Shown: positions 45,791-57,845 of the stretch, one piece after another
Layout of the letters: every line of letters begins with the position of its first letter
Position numbering within the stretch: the stretch's first letter is position 1
NCBI GenBank assembly: GCA_936450465.1
Contig: OW388294.1
Location: 1,178,001 to 1,242,000, forward strand
Reading direction: 5' to 3'
Length of the DNA stretch: 64,000 nucleotides
Source: Gibbula magus
Lineage: Eukaryota > Mollusca > Gastropoda > Trochida > Trochidae
Position numbers and translations under genes: made by a program
The notes under the pieces: model-generated
What the model was told of the DNA's origin: nothing
Databases searched by the model: none
The model's input: the letters and a program-made list of their open reading frames with translations, nothing else

Positions 45791-46499
45791 GAGGAGACTT
45801 CAGCACGGGAACCTGGCAAACACCACATCCTGGGAGAGTATCCATTACGCCAACTATCTTGACTGACTGACGAACAGTGCTGGGTAATTACAGGCCTAGG
45901 TATACTTGCTCATTTAGGTGAATGGATGTTACTAATGATGAGCAGAGTAGCGTTGACATGCTGACAGGAGATGAGGAAGTGACCAGATGCTTTGATGGAG
46001 GAGGGAATAACTCGCAAGATGTCGTTGCAACATTGTTGATTTTGTTATAGTACATACGTACTCAGTACCCGCATAAAATGAATCTTCGTTCAGCCATTAA
46101 AGTCCCCAAAAATACTATACAACTATGCCAACATCTACCCTATAGAATGGACGAGGAACTCATGTTGTCACATTATGGTAAGACATATTAGTATTTCCGT
46201 GGCATAACGTTGCATTTCCTGGCATAATAGGTGCATTAACGTGTAAATTTAACGCACATTATCCTGTATTTCTTATCTTAGCACGTCTGTAAATATCTTA
46301 ATAGTTCCAATCTTTAGATTTACAATCTTGTTAAAACATTTAATATCAATATCAATATTACAAACAATTTTCATTTAATCTCAAGAACACGGATATTGAA
46401 CACTGAATTGGATATTTTAATTTAAGCACTATCCTTGAGTTAAGAGAACCAAGTCAACTGTTCATATACATAATCTATTACTCAAGTCTATCAGTGTGA

Positions 46500-46700
46500 G
46501 GTACTACTCACTTACGGTGCTTGGCCAAGGGATACGACACGTATAAGGCTCGGGACAAAAACCGTCACCGGGACTCGAACCAAAGCCACTCGCGGGAGAA
46601 GCCAATTTCCTAACATAAATGAAACCAGCATTGTGTGTCCAAGTATCATTGTGAATTAACTTTACCCTAGTGTCAGGGGAACTGAGAAATAGTGTACCGA
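46500..46700 (-). mobile_element. Possible second SINE type (tRNA-like B box)
   Basis: The minus strand contains GGTTCGAGTCCCGG (about 46574-46588), a near-consensus pol III B box, following TTAGGAAATTGGCTTCTCCC. The sequence differs from the common SINE family and is not seen in sister units. No tail or target duplication was found, so this is a weak call. Confidence 0.3.
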
Positions 46701-47384
46701 GTGTTATTGGTGAGGAAATTACAAACTCGGGCAATACAGAAAGGGGCCGGCAGAATAATTTGCCTTGCCTTCACATGCATAAGCTCTCAATAGGGTATCC
46801 ATGATTTGATTATACAGAATAATTGAAAGACCATAGGCAAATTAGAGAGTCTTTCCAGCACTCGACATGTCAATGGTCTGCAAAGTTTAAAAGTATTTGA
46901 AAAGACTAGCACTATCCGCTACTTTACGAGTTGTGAAACGGACTGTTTGCATGAAAGCATGTTTTTCTACTCATAAAAGATTGATGGTATAGATTAAGAT
47001 TTATTTTAGACTACTTTATTTCACATTGCTTACGTTTCAATGCTGAACATTATTGTTATAAGAACTGAAACTCAGTTATGCTCTCATACTATATATAATT
47101 TCATGCAAACATCCAGGTGTGATATTGAAATACACAAACACGTATTACTTTATTCAGTAATTTACCCATACTACAGAAAGTTACTTGCAAATGTTCAAGT
47201 GGAACTTTGTCTTCAGTCAGACTTGAAGAGCACACAAAAGTATTTTACTTTTTACTCCCTCCGTCGTCTTTTAGCATTGCACATGGTTTTGACATTATCT
47301 ACTTCTTAAACACTCAATTTAGCTTAAACTTCCAACTGAAATAGTAGAAACAATAAATTGACGGCGTGTTGTTATTTAGATAGG

Positions 47385-47897
47385 CTATCTTTCAACTGTC
47401 GTTTCGGAGTATCCAGCCAGTTTATTAGGTGCAACCATTTGTATAACTAGAGCAGAGAATGTAAGATTCATGAACATAACGCCATACAGTGCAATGCAAT
47501 CTTGATATGAGTAATATGCAATTAGTAAGTTGTTAGTGAATGATGTCACCTCCGAAGCATTAATTTGTGACATTAAATCAAATTTGTATTTCGTTATGAT
47601 TATGTTTTGATAAATTTGCATACAAGTTTGGTATCGCACATATATGGCACTAGTTTGTTTTGAAGATGTTTTTCTAGATTTTCTTTCAAATGCATTCATT
47701 TCTGGGCTTAAGAATCGGTGATCACTAAATTTCATAAACACAATATTTACAAAAGTCAGAAGTATTTTGAAATACCTGTGAACAAAGTCAAAAGCAAATA
47801 TGACATGTTTGATCCAAACTGAATCACAACAGGATATATTCCTCTTTCTAATATACCACACACACAACCAGGGTCTTATTGATGAGCTTCCATGTTA
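47385..47897 (-). other. Unrecognised 160-codon open frame
   Basis: A minus-strand frame stays open for about 170 codons, unusual for this AT content. It contains a hydrophobic segment (HVIFAFDFVHRYFKILLTFV), a basic stretch (ERKSRKTSSKQ) and a second apolar segment (DCIALYGVMFMNLTFSALVI). A pyrimidine-rich run ending AACATGGAAG precedes it and could be an acceptor. I recognise no family, and matching regions of units 2 and 4 are not obviously homologous here. It may be a membrane-protein exon or a chance frame. Confidence 0.25.
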
Positions 47898-48525
47898 AAA
47901 AAAAAACGAAAGTTGAAGCCGGCCTACCGAAGACTTTGCCTGTTGCTGCAAATGCATGAATAAACAAATACACCACACACCATGTGCAATACAGACAGCT
48001 TCTGGTAACAAGATGTGAAACCATATGCATAACAGACTATTATTGTTGTATCTCTATGGAGGTACTCAATGAATGGATAAGGACTTTAACACACGCATTA
48101 GAATCAGAAATTATCTCAAACTCTTCGAAGTTACTTCATACATGTTTATAAAATTCAAGCCATGACTAAACATTAATTGAATTTATTTGCGGTACTTTAT
48201 AACTTTCGCAAATTGGATTTAAAATTATTTTTTAAAAGTAAGAAAAAAGTAATTACTTTCCAAGGTATGCACAAATCGTTTCACAACAGTTCTTTATCTG
48301 AGAGTGCTCCGGTTTCTAATTACATGCACTTGCTCTCACGTTATTACATATAAATCTGTTTTTGGTGCTTTATTCTGGCAAACATTCAATATAATGATGT
48401 TTCTCCGGACAAAACCTTCCATCAATCCTTGTATATGAAACGCTTTGGTTGAATAAAACATGAGAATCCTAGACAGATGGAGTTGGAAACTGTCCAGAAA
48501 GGGTGATTGAATAAATACAGAGTTT

Positions 48526-50368
48526 GGTTATGCCAAGGTGCGTTAGCTTTTTGTTAATTTAATAGAGGTTTCTGTTAAAGCTAAACATTCTTGAAATTAA
48601 TAAGAGGTCACACAAAATATTCCAAATAAATTGAATAATCGGCTCATTCAGTTAAAGTTATTTCTGTAGAGATAAATGCAGATGTCGTTTATTTATTCTT
48701 TGCATTTTTATTGAATTTCTTTTCATCAACAATTTTGTAATTATAACACATTTTACTTCATACATCAAACCATAAAGCATTTACATATTAAAGAATTCAT
48801 AATGTTCAAGTTCAACTCGTATAAAAGCCGGAGCACGTCGCATATGTTTAACAGAAGCAAACACTGGGTGGAAACACAAATTGTCAACGTGATGAACGTC
48901 AATGTCTCTCTACTGTATTCCTTCCCTTGGCAAAACCAAATACAAGCGATGCTAGAAGCTTAGGATCAATTATAACTATTTATACTTGTACATTGACTTA
49001 TGCTTTGTAAAAGATCAAGAAAATCAAGTCATAGACAAGCTTAAGGAAACATTAAGCAGTTCGCATAAACAACCGCATCACTAAACTTTGTGTACATTTA
49101 ATTGCTATCCCGAACATAATCATGATTTGTAATTTAAGTTTTTGTATTCCTGACTTTCAGGGTTTTAGCATTGAGAAAAGACAAAAGCTGAGGACAGATG
49201 CACTGTGTGAATGGTAATCACAATTAATTTATTGTTTTCCTTACAAAGAGGAACTCAAACCTGAACAAAGTGATGACGTCAGGACAACACTTATGATATC
49301 CGAGGCATTCAAGATATACATTTGAAGGGCTTTGAGAAGTGGCATATATAAGAACAGGAGGATGTTCTGGATAACAACTACATTCAATGTGAAAAATACA
49401 AAAGAAAATAGTCCTGTTCTTACTATGATATATACTTTGTAACACGATCACCACTAAATCATCCCAATGCTTTAGATATATTACCCCCGTCTTTTTTCGA
49501 CTAGAACACTCTCAGACAAAGTTGAAGGTATAGTCAATCTGTTAAATAAATGCAGTTTCAGTCTAATCACAAGAATGTGATAATGCACATTCACAAGAAT
49601 AAAGGAAAGGGTTTTAATAGAATACTTGGTTTTCTTGCTGGTCACCTCAAGTTCAGAATTGTTATATTTGCTTACCGTAATAAATTATATGTGATTATGT
49701 GTTTAATACACACAATGACTAATTGCAACTTTTAAAATAAAATACTACTGATATACATGTGATACGTGAGGTGAGGTGAGTTGGGGTTTAACGTTGCTTT
49801 CAAGAGAATTTCACTTACATCGCGGCTGCTACTATTACGGCGGGGAGAAAGCCCGCAACGGCATTTGGCTATGCATTGCGGTGAAACCTGCGAGCATCGG
49901 CTGGAACTAGCGCACCATGGGTGGTACTACGCTGAAATTCAGTGTAGCATTGCACCCAAACCTTACTGCGTGTAGAACAGTTCTCTACTGCAGACAAAGT
50001 TGCCGTGCCCCTGGCGGGATTCGAACCCCGGACCTCTTGATCCGAAGAAAAAGTACAAGAAATTGTTCTATTGGCGAAACTGTAATTCCATCACCGCAAT
50101 TTTAGTAGAATATAGACCATCTTCATCACTTTCTGTCCGAACTTTTTTTATGAAGACAATCTTTATTTTAGGAACCACGTCATCACAATGATTCAATACA
50201 TGATCATATGTTGCATCTTAAATAGTAACACTGAAGAAACGTAAGGAATTTCATGAAGTACCCTGACCAAGATACTCCGAATTTCCTAAGCAGCCTACGA
50301 TAGGATACTCGGCGTATCTAAATATCCTGTTCTCGATACTATAAATTTCCTGACTCAGGATACTCTTT
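48526..50368. repeat. Start of tandem unit 6 and boundary zone
   Basis: From 48526 the sequence follows the unit L beginning (RTTTCNGNTAAAGCT, then CTTGGCAAAACCAAATACAA near 48928) but diverges after about 49150. From 49150 to 49760 I see no gene. Positions 50240-50368 contain several GATACTC repeats just before the Harbinger-type terminus. Confidence 0.5.
49767..50047 (-). mobile_element. tRNA-derived SINE, 5' truncated
   Basis: It matches the 21325 family from the tail (plus-strand GGTGAGTTGGGGTTTAACG) to GACCTCTTGATCCGAAG, where it stops inside the tRNA-like head, losing the A box. Target repeats are not clear. The body is well conserved. Confidence 0.9.
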
Positions 50369-50591
50369 GGTGGTGTTCCTTTCAACTTCCGGAAGATTCG
50401 GGACATTCCGGAGACCAATTGAGTGAGTGAGTGAGTGAGTGAGTTATTGTTTAACGCCGCTTCGGCAGTATTGCAGCCATTAGCGGCGAGATATTTAATT
50501 TATTTGCCTAATTTAAAAAAGAAAATTGCAATTGAAAAACAGAACACGGTACGAAGGCCGCAAAAACACCAGCATATTATCACAAGTTGAA

Positions 50592-51558
50592 CTAGCAATA
50601 TGTGCATGTGATGCACTGTGATGTCCCCCGCTCCAACTTTCAATCCAACCTAGTCATATTACCCTTATTTTTCACTTATGCTAAGCACTAAGTTCAATAC
50701 TGAATTAATAACGAGAAATAAAAAATTCAGAATAGCCAAGGTAGCAAAAGGCACCACTCTATCACTAAGTCTAAGCAAATACAAAGTTTGGTGAAAAAAT
50801 ATTGAACAGTTTTGGAGATAGAGGCCGGAAAAGGTCCCTACCCCCAATATGCACTAAGTTCAAATTGTTGCCATGGAAACCAGTAAAAATTTTAAAAAAT
50901 CAGAATAGCCAAAGTAGCAAAAGGCACCACTCTATCACTAGGTCTAACCACATACCAAGTTTCGTAAAGAAATACTAGCTAGATTTTGAAATAGAGGCCG
51001 GAAAAGGTCCCTACCCTCAATATGCACTAAGTTCAAATTGTTTCCATGGAAACCAGAAAAAATTAAAATATTCAGAATAACCAAAATAGCAAAAGGCACC
51101 ACTCCACCACTAGGTCTAACCACATACCAAGTTTCGTGAAAAAATATTGAACGGTTTATGAGGTGAGGTGAGGTGAGTTGGGGTTTAACGCCGCTTTCAA
51201 GAGTATTTCACTTATATCGCGGCTGCTAGTATTACGGCAGGGAGAAAGCCCGCAACGCCATGTGGCTATGCATTGCGGTGAAACCTGCGAGCAACGGCTG
51301 GAACTAGCAAACCATGGGTGGTACTACTCTGAAATTCAGTGTAGCATTGCACCCAAACCTTACTGCGTGTAGAACAGTTCTCTACTGCAGACAAAGTTGC
51401 CGTGCCCCTGGCGGGATTCGAACCCCGGACCTCTTGATCCGAAGCCGAACGCGCTAACCACTGCGCTATCCCGCCCCCACGGTTTATGAGATATGGCCCG
51501 GAAAAGAAAGCATTTCGGAAACATTATGTCTCCCGGAAAAAAATTCGGGGGACATAAT
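50592..51558 (-). mobile_element. Helitron-like non-autonomous element, family A, copy 1
   Basis: In minus sense it starts with the palindrome TTATGTCCCCCGAA...TTCCGGGAGACATAAT and carries about two to three 172-bp-type repeats (TAGACCTAGTG..AGTGGTGCC, GGTAGGGACCTTTTCCGG). It ends with hairpin GTGCAT-CAC-ATGCAC, a short spacer and CTAG. It lies between A and T of the LINE (intact LINE reads TTTATTCAACTTG in that sense) with no target duplication. A 3' hairpin, CTAG end and A/T insertion without duplication are Helitron signatures. The left end is not the canonical TC. Confidence 0.8.
51163..51478 (-). mobile_element. tRNA-derived SINE nested in a Helitron-like element
   Basis: This full-length minus-strand copy has target duplication ACGGTTTATGAG at 51151-51162 and 51479-51490. 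It sits inside the family A element, which sits inside the LINE, which sits inside the Harbinger-type element, so it is the youngest of four nested events. Confidence 0.95.
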
Positions 51559-51826
51559 AAAAGTTGATAATGAAAAGTTAAAATTTACAATTTGTCAATA
51601 AGGTGTATAGCCTTCAAAAAATCTAAAACACGATGCTCACCGAAATGAGTAAAAACTTGATTGATTGAAATAGAAGGATAAAAAGTTTCCCTGATATGTG
51701 CAGTGTCCCAGCACTCACATAGAATGTGTTCGGAGACCAATTGAACGAGCGAAACTAATCTTCCGAACTTCTCCAGATTCTCCCGCCGAGATCGAGTGGA
51801 GAGCGCGAAGAATGATGTCATCCAAC

Positions 51827-51943
51827 ATGGCGTCTGTAATGTACGAATGTTCAGATTGCGCCCGCAGATTTGACAAGCTGAGGCTTCTGCAAAGCCACGA
51901 CTGTGCCATTACATTCTTCACTTTCGTTTTTGTGGTAGCATAA
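51827..51943 (+). other. Candidate first exon of the Myb-RING gene (zinc-finger-like)
   Basis: An ATG in CAACATGG starts MASVMYECSDCARRFDKLRL, then LQSHDC. This matches the start of a C2H2 finger (Y-x-C-x2-C-x3-F-x5-L-x2-H), lacking the last zinc ligand in this frame before a stop at 51943. A splice after the His codon could supply it, but no strong donor is visible. Its distance from the left terminus, once the LINE is removed, mirrors that of the transposase start from the right terminus. Two further in-frame ATGs lie just upstream. The link to the Myb-RING exons is inference. Confidence 0.4.
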
Positions 51944-52904
51944 GGAATTTTGCATTCTATATGCTTATATTCAGTTGTAAGGGTTTAAAATTTGACACAC
52001 CTACAGAACGGCTATGTCACTGTGACGCAAACAAACTAACTCGGCGTTACCACGTTCTATTAGATTTTGAAATATTGTGATAATCAACGTATCTTACAGG
52101 CATATCGATATAAGGATCTCCATTTGACTATGAAATGTCTTTTTGGTCGTTGCGAGTTTTATATAAAAAAATATACACAGAGTAGCTATAGGTTTTTGAA
52201 AAGTATGACAAAATCGTTTTATTATAACATTTGAAGATCCCATATGTCTAATGGACACCAAACCCCAACCGAATGTCATTGAAGTTACATTAGTTCTTTC
52301 AGTGCAAGATAAACAACCTTCCGTTTAACCCTACTGGATGTGTGAAGTAGTTACTTTAGCATCAGTGAAACCACCAATGACTCTTCCATTTACAGATTTT
52401 GTTTGATAAGTAGGCCAATCTAACTATTTAACAAACAAACAAAAGTTAGAACCCAATGGACAATATTTTAAAAACACAGAATGTTTTTCCTCAGTGGGAC
52501 GCATGCAGTAAATTTAAAAAGTGTACATTACATTGTAGACGTCAAACCACTGAAAATGTGAGAAAATATATCTTTTTAATTATATTTAGATGCTGTTGTT
52601 CTACCCAAAAAAACAACTCAAGATCAGTCCTTAGGACAGAAATTAAATTGCCACTATAATAGAGTTACCTCGATATTAGGTCACTCAGCAAACATATCAT
52701 CTCGAAAAGAAAACAAATCTGCTCCATTCAACACTTTTAAAATTTGTCACAGAGCCGGTGACAATCCGAGAATGCCCAAGTACTACTACAATAGTTCGTC
52801 ACAATTGTCAAACTGAATTTCTAGGATATTCATGAATCATCATGGCTCAAAATAGCAAACAATTTGGGAGCATTTGCTCCCTATTTTTCAGTTTGCTCCC
52901 TGTA

Positions 52905-53925
52905 ATTATGTCCCCCGGAAATTTTTTCGGGAGACATAATGTTTTCGCCTCCGTCCGTCATTCCGTCATTCCGTCTTTCCGTTATTCCGAAATGCTTTCT
53001 TTTCCGGGCCATATCTCAAAAACCGTTCAATATTTTTTTCACGAAACTATGTTGTTAGACCTAGTGGTGGAGTGGTGCCTTTTGCTATTTTGGTTATTCT
53101 GAATTTTTAAATTTTTTCTGGTTTCCATGGAAACAATTTGAACTTAGTGCATATTGAGGGTAGGGACCTTTTCCGGCCTCTATTTCAAAATCTAGCTAGT
53201 ATTTCTTTACGAAACTTGGTATGTGGTTAGACCTAGTGGTGGAGTGGTGCCTTTTGCTATTTTGGTTATTCTGAATTTTTTTTTTCTTTCTGGTTTCCAT
53301 GGAAACAATTTGAACTTAGTGCATATTGAGGGTAGGGACCTTTTCCGGCCTCTATTTCAAAATCTATCTAGTATTTCTTTACGAAACTTGGTATGTGGTT
53401 AGACCTAGTGATAGAGTGGTGCCTTTTGCTACTTTGGCTATTCTGATTTTTTAAATTTTTACTGGTTTCCATGGCAACAATTTGAACTTAGTGCATATTG
53501 GGGGTAGGGACCTTTTCCGGCCTCTATTTCAAAATATATCAAGTATTTCTTTACGAAACTTGGTATGTGGTTAGACCTAGTGATAGAGTGGTGCCTTTTG
53601 CTACTTTGGCTATTCTGATTTTTTAAATTTTTACTGGTTTCCATGGCAACAATTTGAACTTCGTGCATATTGAGGGTAGGGACCTTTTCCGGCCTCTATT
53701 TCCAAAACTGTTCAATATTTTTTCACCAAACTTTGTATTTGCTTAGACCTAGTGATAGAGTGGTGCCTTTTGCTACCTTGGCTATTCTGAATTTTTTATT
53801 TCTCGTTATTAATTCAGTATTGAACTTAGTGCTTAGCATAAGTGAAAAATAAGGGTAATATGACTAGGTTGGATTGAAAGTTGGAGCGGGGGACATCACA
53901 GTGCATCACATGCACATATTTCTAG
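52905..53925 (+). mobile_element. Helitron-like non-autonomous element, family A, copy 2
   Basis: It opens with palindrome 52905-52940 (ATTATGTCCCCCGGAA, loop, TTCGGGAGACATAAT), then CCGTCCGTCATTCCGTC. About five 172-bp repeats follow; TTTCCATGG recurs at 53122, 53294, 53466 and 53638. It ends GCGGGGGACATCACA, hairpin GTGCAT-CAC-ATGCAC and ATATTTCTAG, followed by T. The flank before TTATG is A. Copy 1 is in the opposite orientation with fewer repeats. No gene; short frames across the repeats are incidental. Confidence 0.85.
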
Positions 53926-54657
53926 TTTTGAGTTAAGAGCACACATGCAAAGTATTGGATCTAGTTAATAAATTCAGTTTCTTCACCAAATTTAACCATC
54001 ATCCATCACAATCACAATGGTATTGAATATTAGCTAGCTTACAATTTTCTACTTGTATTCATTGATTCACAGTTAATTTTTAACTTTGAGGCCTGATATT
54101 CATTGGCTGTGAAATATTCATAATATGAGTAGGTATTCTTGTCTGTAACAGCAACAATGGCATGGATGATCGAAGCCGATGAAATAATGTCATGCAAATG
54201 TTTACTACACTTGGTGCTCGTTGAGTTTCAAATATTTCTCAACATACTTTCAGATTACAAAGAGGTAAATGAAAATTTAAAATAGACATGATTAAATTAC
54301 TTATCGACCAAGATTATAACTTTTCTTTCCATTGGTGTATGTTTTCATGCATTGTTATGAGCAATACATTTTTTTTTTTTTTTTCAATATTTAAGGCCAT
54401 GGTAATCCCAGATGCTGCACAGGTCTGAATGTATAGAATTACATTAAACACAATGAATTGTGAAATGAAAATGAGATTGCTACCTAAGATTTGTTTCAAT
54501 TATGAACACAATTTACTAAAATGTCTTATTTATCAAGGGATACCAGCAGATAATAATTGAATGTTGGTTGATAAAATTTAACCATCTAAATTGCTTCAAA
54601 ATAGTAGTGAATATGAGCGAACTTAAAGTGTTCTGCTCCTTAATTCATATGTTATTT

Positions 54658-55374
54658 TAGTAGTCTCTTTTCTATTGTGCTCCTTGCAATTTTCATTTGC
54701 TTCTTGAAAGAAATGACATTGTCAAGTTTGAGGTCTGCATTGTAGATACAAGACAAACGAGTACGGTTTCAACATACTACTACTGGACCAGGCCAGCCAC
54801 TCTCCTCCTTATTCAACTCTATGCCCGGGAAGTCAAACAGGTTTAGAGAGGTGCTGTTAGAAGAAAGACCATGTGGGCAACCATTGCAAAGGAAATGACA
54901 GGTCATGGCCACAACTTCAGTGCTGAACAGATAGCAGGTCGCGATCGTTTCAAAACCCTGCATAAAGGATACAATGCCATTCGTGATGACAATAGAAAAA
55001 GCGGAGCACAAAGAAAAGAGCATGAGTTTCAAAGAGAATTGGATGAACTTTTTCATAATGATCCAGCCATAGAGCCTGTGGTTTTAAGTGTTTATTTAGA
55101 GGAACCATTGTGCATCAATAGACAAGATTTATTTCATAAATCTATATTATTTCTTTGGAAATGTTAGACATTTAAATAGTTTTCCATTAAAAATGGTTAT
55201 AACTTTTCCATTCATATTTCAGATGAATGTGCCATATGTATGGATGCAAACATAACTTGTGTGTTTCTTGAATGTAGCCACATGGCAACATGCATGCACT
55301 GCAGCGAGCAGATAGCACTATGTCCAGTTTGTCGTCAACAAATAATGAGAAAAGTGAAAGTTTACAAGTGCTAA
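54658..55374 (+). pseudogene. Myb/SANT-like plus RING finger gene
   Basis: One frame open from 54658 encodes a Myb/SANT (trihelix-like) domain: YYWTRPATLLLIQLYAREVK, then MWATIAKEMTGHGHNFSAEQ, RFKTLHKGYNAI and a charged tail HEFQRELDELFHND. A TAG at 54844-54846 interrupts it between the first and second tryptophan segments. After a pyrimidine tract and CAG at 55220-55222, a second exon (55223-55374) reads ECAICMDANITCVFLECSHM, then CMHCSEQIALCPVCRQQI and ends KVYKC-stop. Its C-x2-C-x11-C-x-H-x3-C-x2-C-x6-C-x2-C pattern is a complete C3HC4 RING, closest in style to RNF34/RFFL. AATAAA follows near 55455. Myb proteins partner PIF/Harbinger transposases in DNA binding and nuclear import; a fused RING ubiquitin-ligase finger is unexpected. 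The exon joint is not fixed. Confidence 0.7.
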
Positions 55375-55774
55375 AACATTTAGTGGACACAGAAGTAAGC
55401 ATTCTCTTCCCACAGAGGTTACTCCCTTCAGATTTCTGATGTAGATAATACAAATAAAACTATTTTTGGTATTTTTCCCTGATTTGGTCATTTTATTTAT
55501 AAGCATGTTTATGATCAATAGTTTACACAAAATCAAATAGCATATTTCGAGGAAAAATACATTAAACGAGAAAACGTTGGTCTTACGTTTATTTTGTCAT
55601 TATGACGTTCCATTGGCAAATTTTAGTTTTACAACGGCGTCGTTGATTGCACAACTAGATTCAATTGCAACTTCTGGCCCAGATTTTGAAGCGTAAAATA
55701 AGAGGTTAGGATCAGAAACTCAAAAAGAAGGGAGTAACCTCTGTTGGAATTTGAAGTAATATGCAACTAAGATT

Positions 55775-57442
55775 ATCCCATGCCCAACAAAGTTGGCAGG
55801 GATTTATAATGAAATGGGCTCTGTCCCTTCGTCCGTCCCAAAATCATTTTCGACGCAAAACTTTAAAACCGTCCCTTGGTTAAACCAGTGGTTGGGAGAC
55901 TGTCATGCTTGGATACACAGGGGCTTGTATTGTTGAAACTAGCGATTACAATGAATATGAAGTCGACGATCCAGCCCAATATACTATAAAAAAGTAAAGG
56001 GATGTAACGGGGTCCACACCCCATGTCCGTTTGAAACTATATTTCAGAATGTTGTCATCATATTATCATTCAATGTTATATACCACGGCAAGGCCAATAC
56101 ATTTGTCTTTAAAACAAGCCATCAAACGTAAAAATCGAACGGATAATAACAAGGATATGATTTTTCAAAGCCAAAAATATTAGCACATTGCTCATGTGAG
56201 CCATTTGCCTAAGCCCACCAAAATGAGAAAATATTCGCTTGAAAAAAATACTTTATAATATCCTGTCAGCTAATAGTGACCCAGTTACAAAGCCCAGTAT
56301 TTGGTGCATCAGATCGCGCAAGAATTTTAACACGGGGTGCACTGTAATTGACGTACCAGGGATTTTAGATAATCTCAAGTGTGTTTCGAAATTTTATCTG
56401 TGCTTGGATACAGTCATAAAACTTATTAGCAGCTCCGACTTAGTTTTTGCGCAGTTTCCGTCGCCGCCGCCGCGTTTTGTATTCGCTATAACTTTTTTCC
56501 TAGAAGATTTTGAGAACTCATATACATAACTTCTTACTTTTGCCCCTGGGGAATTTTTTTGACATGTTCACATTCAAGGTCAACGGTCAAGGTCGCGAGT
56601 TCTGAAATCGCTAAAAAAAATCCTTGTAAACACGATAACTTGAAACATATTTGTGCTATCAGGCTCTTTGGTGTATATAAACTATGGAGAAAGGCGAAGA
56701 TTTGAAAAGGTTTTCGCTAACATCCGTCATAGCGAGGCCAGAGTCTTATTTCAACTATTTACACTTTGAATCATTACATGATTGTGATACACAATGAAAA
56801 GTGATCACTATTGTGTGACCTTGAATTTTAAAGGTCAAGGTCACCAGTTCTGAAATCACTAAATAACTTTTTTCCATGAAAGTATCAACACCTCATATAT
56901 ATATATATAGCTTCTTTCTTGTACACCTGGGGAATTATTTTGACATGATCACATTCAAAGTCAAAGGTCAAGGTCATGAGTTCTTAAATCACTACAACAA
57001 TCCTTTTAAACACGATAACTTCAAACATTTAGTGATGTCAGGCTCTTATTTGGTATATATCAACACGGTCAAGGTCACAGCAAAGTCACAACTTAAGCAT
57101 GCTATTGTGAATATGCCTTATGTTAACAATGAATACTTTGAGTTATTGCATGATTGTTGTACACAATTAAAAGTAATCATTGATGGTGTGACCTCAAAGG
57201 TCAAGGTCATGAGATATTGGTTAAGGCCATGTTAATCCTTTGATCCAATTTTGAAATCAGAAATCGGTTTTAAGAACAAACTTGTGAAAAGTGACCCCAG
57301 ACTTGTAAGAATAACTTAAATAATGAATTTTGTCAAAAAAATCCCATTTTATTATGCTGAGGAGAAGGCGGAACAGGGAAAGGCGAGACCCAAAGTTTCG
57401 GAGCTGCTCTGCTTTTGCGGTGTCCCGCAAACGCTCATCTAG
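55775..57442 (+). mobile_element. Helitron-like element, family D, GGTCA-rich
   Basis: It starts near TGCCCAACAAAGTTGGCAGG and GTCCGTCCC, and ends with hairpin TTTGCGG-TGTC-CCGCAAA, spacer and CTAG followed by T (57436-57442 region). Two internal blocks about 380 bp apart (CACATTCAAGGTCAACGG near 56568; CACATTCAAAGTCAAAGG near 56949) form an imperfect tandem pair. The body closely matches the inner part of 31188-32318 in the opposite orientation. No replicase gene is present. The 5' boundary is approximate. Confidence 0.65.
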
Positions 57443-57845
57443 TTACTACTGAATCTTATGTTCATTTACAAATATATGGGATAAACGTGTTCACTTAGTG
57501 TTTTTCACTATCTCAGGTTAGTGGTTTATGAACTAAGTTACTTTTAGCTTAAACATAAATAACTTGATAATCATGAAAAAAGTTTCTACTTTATACTCTT
57601 GCTGGTTGTTCCATGTTTGTTCATTGTTGATGGGTTTAATACTCTTAGTTTAAATTGAAATGTTAACTTTGATGTTGTATTCTCCTTCAATTATGATACT
57701 CTGAGGAGAGTAATGTTGTATTACTATAAGTTTCAGAACTGAAATATATCTTTTATGCGGTTGTATTCTTTCAATCCCTCCAGTATAAAATACCATTGGA
57801 TATATTCATGACCTTGTCCGTATAAGATGAAAGTATTTCATTTTT

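Larger units (their letters stand above)
40130..48525. repeat. Tandem unit 5 (subtype L)
   Basis: Landmarks in unit order are GTGTGCTTTGTCTATGAACG (40353), the donor at 40852, GTGTTGACATGCTAGCAGG (41071), CCAAGATGGCGCTGATTTAA (41813), TTATGAAAATGAGGTGA (42270) and CAATATAATGATGTTTCTCC (48389). Inserted elements are a SINE (41304), a short Helitron-like copy (42995), and a LINE with a nested SINE (44340-45790). Positions 39926-40130 hold AT-rich sequence with no call. Within the unit, 43245-44330 and 45800-47340 show nothing supported other than a possible SINE trace near 46500-46700. Confidence 0.7.
50423..51730 (-). mobile_element. 5'-truncated RNase H LINE with nested insertions
   Basis: The 3' end of the 11319 LINE family (hairpin tail at 50423-50490; C-terminal codons HILCECWDTAHIRETFYPSI and the frame end near 51600-51720) is flanked by CGGAGACCAATTGA at 50409-50422 and 51731-51744. 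Positions 50592-51558 are a later Helitron-like insertion that itself contains a SINE. The event split the region just inside the left terminus of the Harbinger-type element. Confidence 0.93.

Noticed and set aside
53670..53852. Repeated 60-codon frames in family A elements (also at 50665)
   Set aside because: They are the same repeat unit in two elements in opposite orientation, with no domain and no start context.
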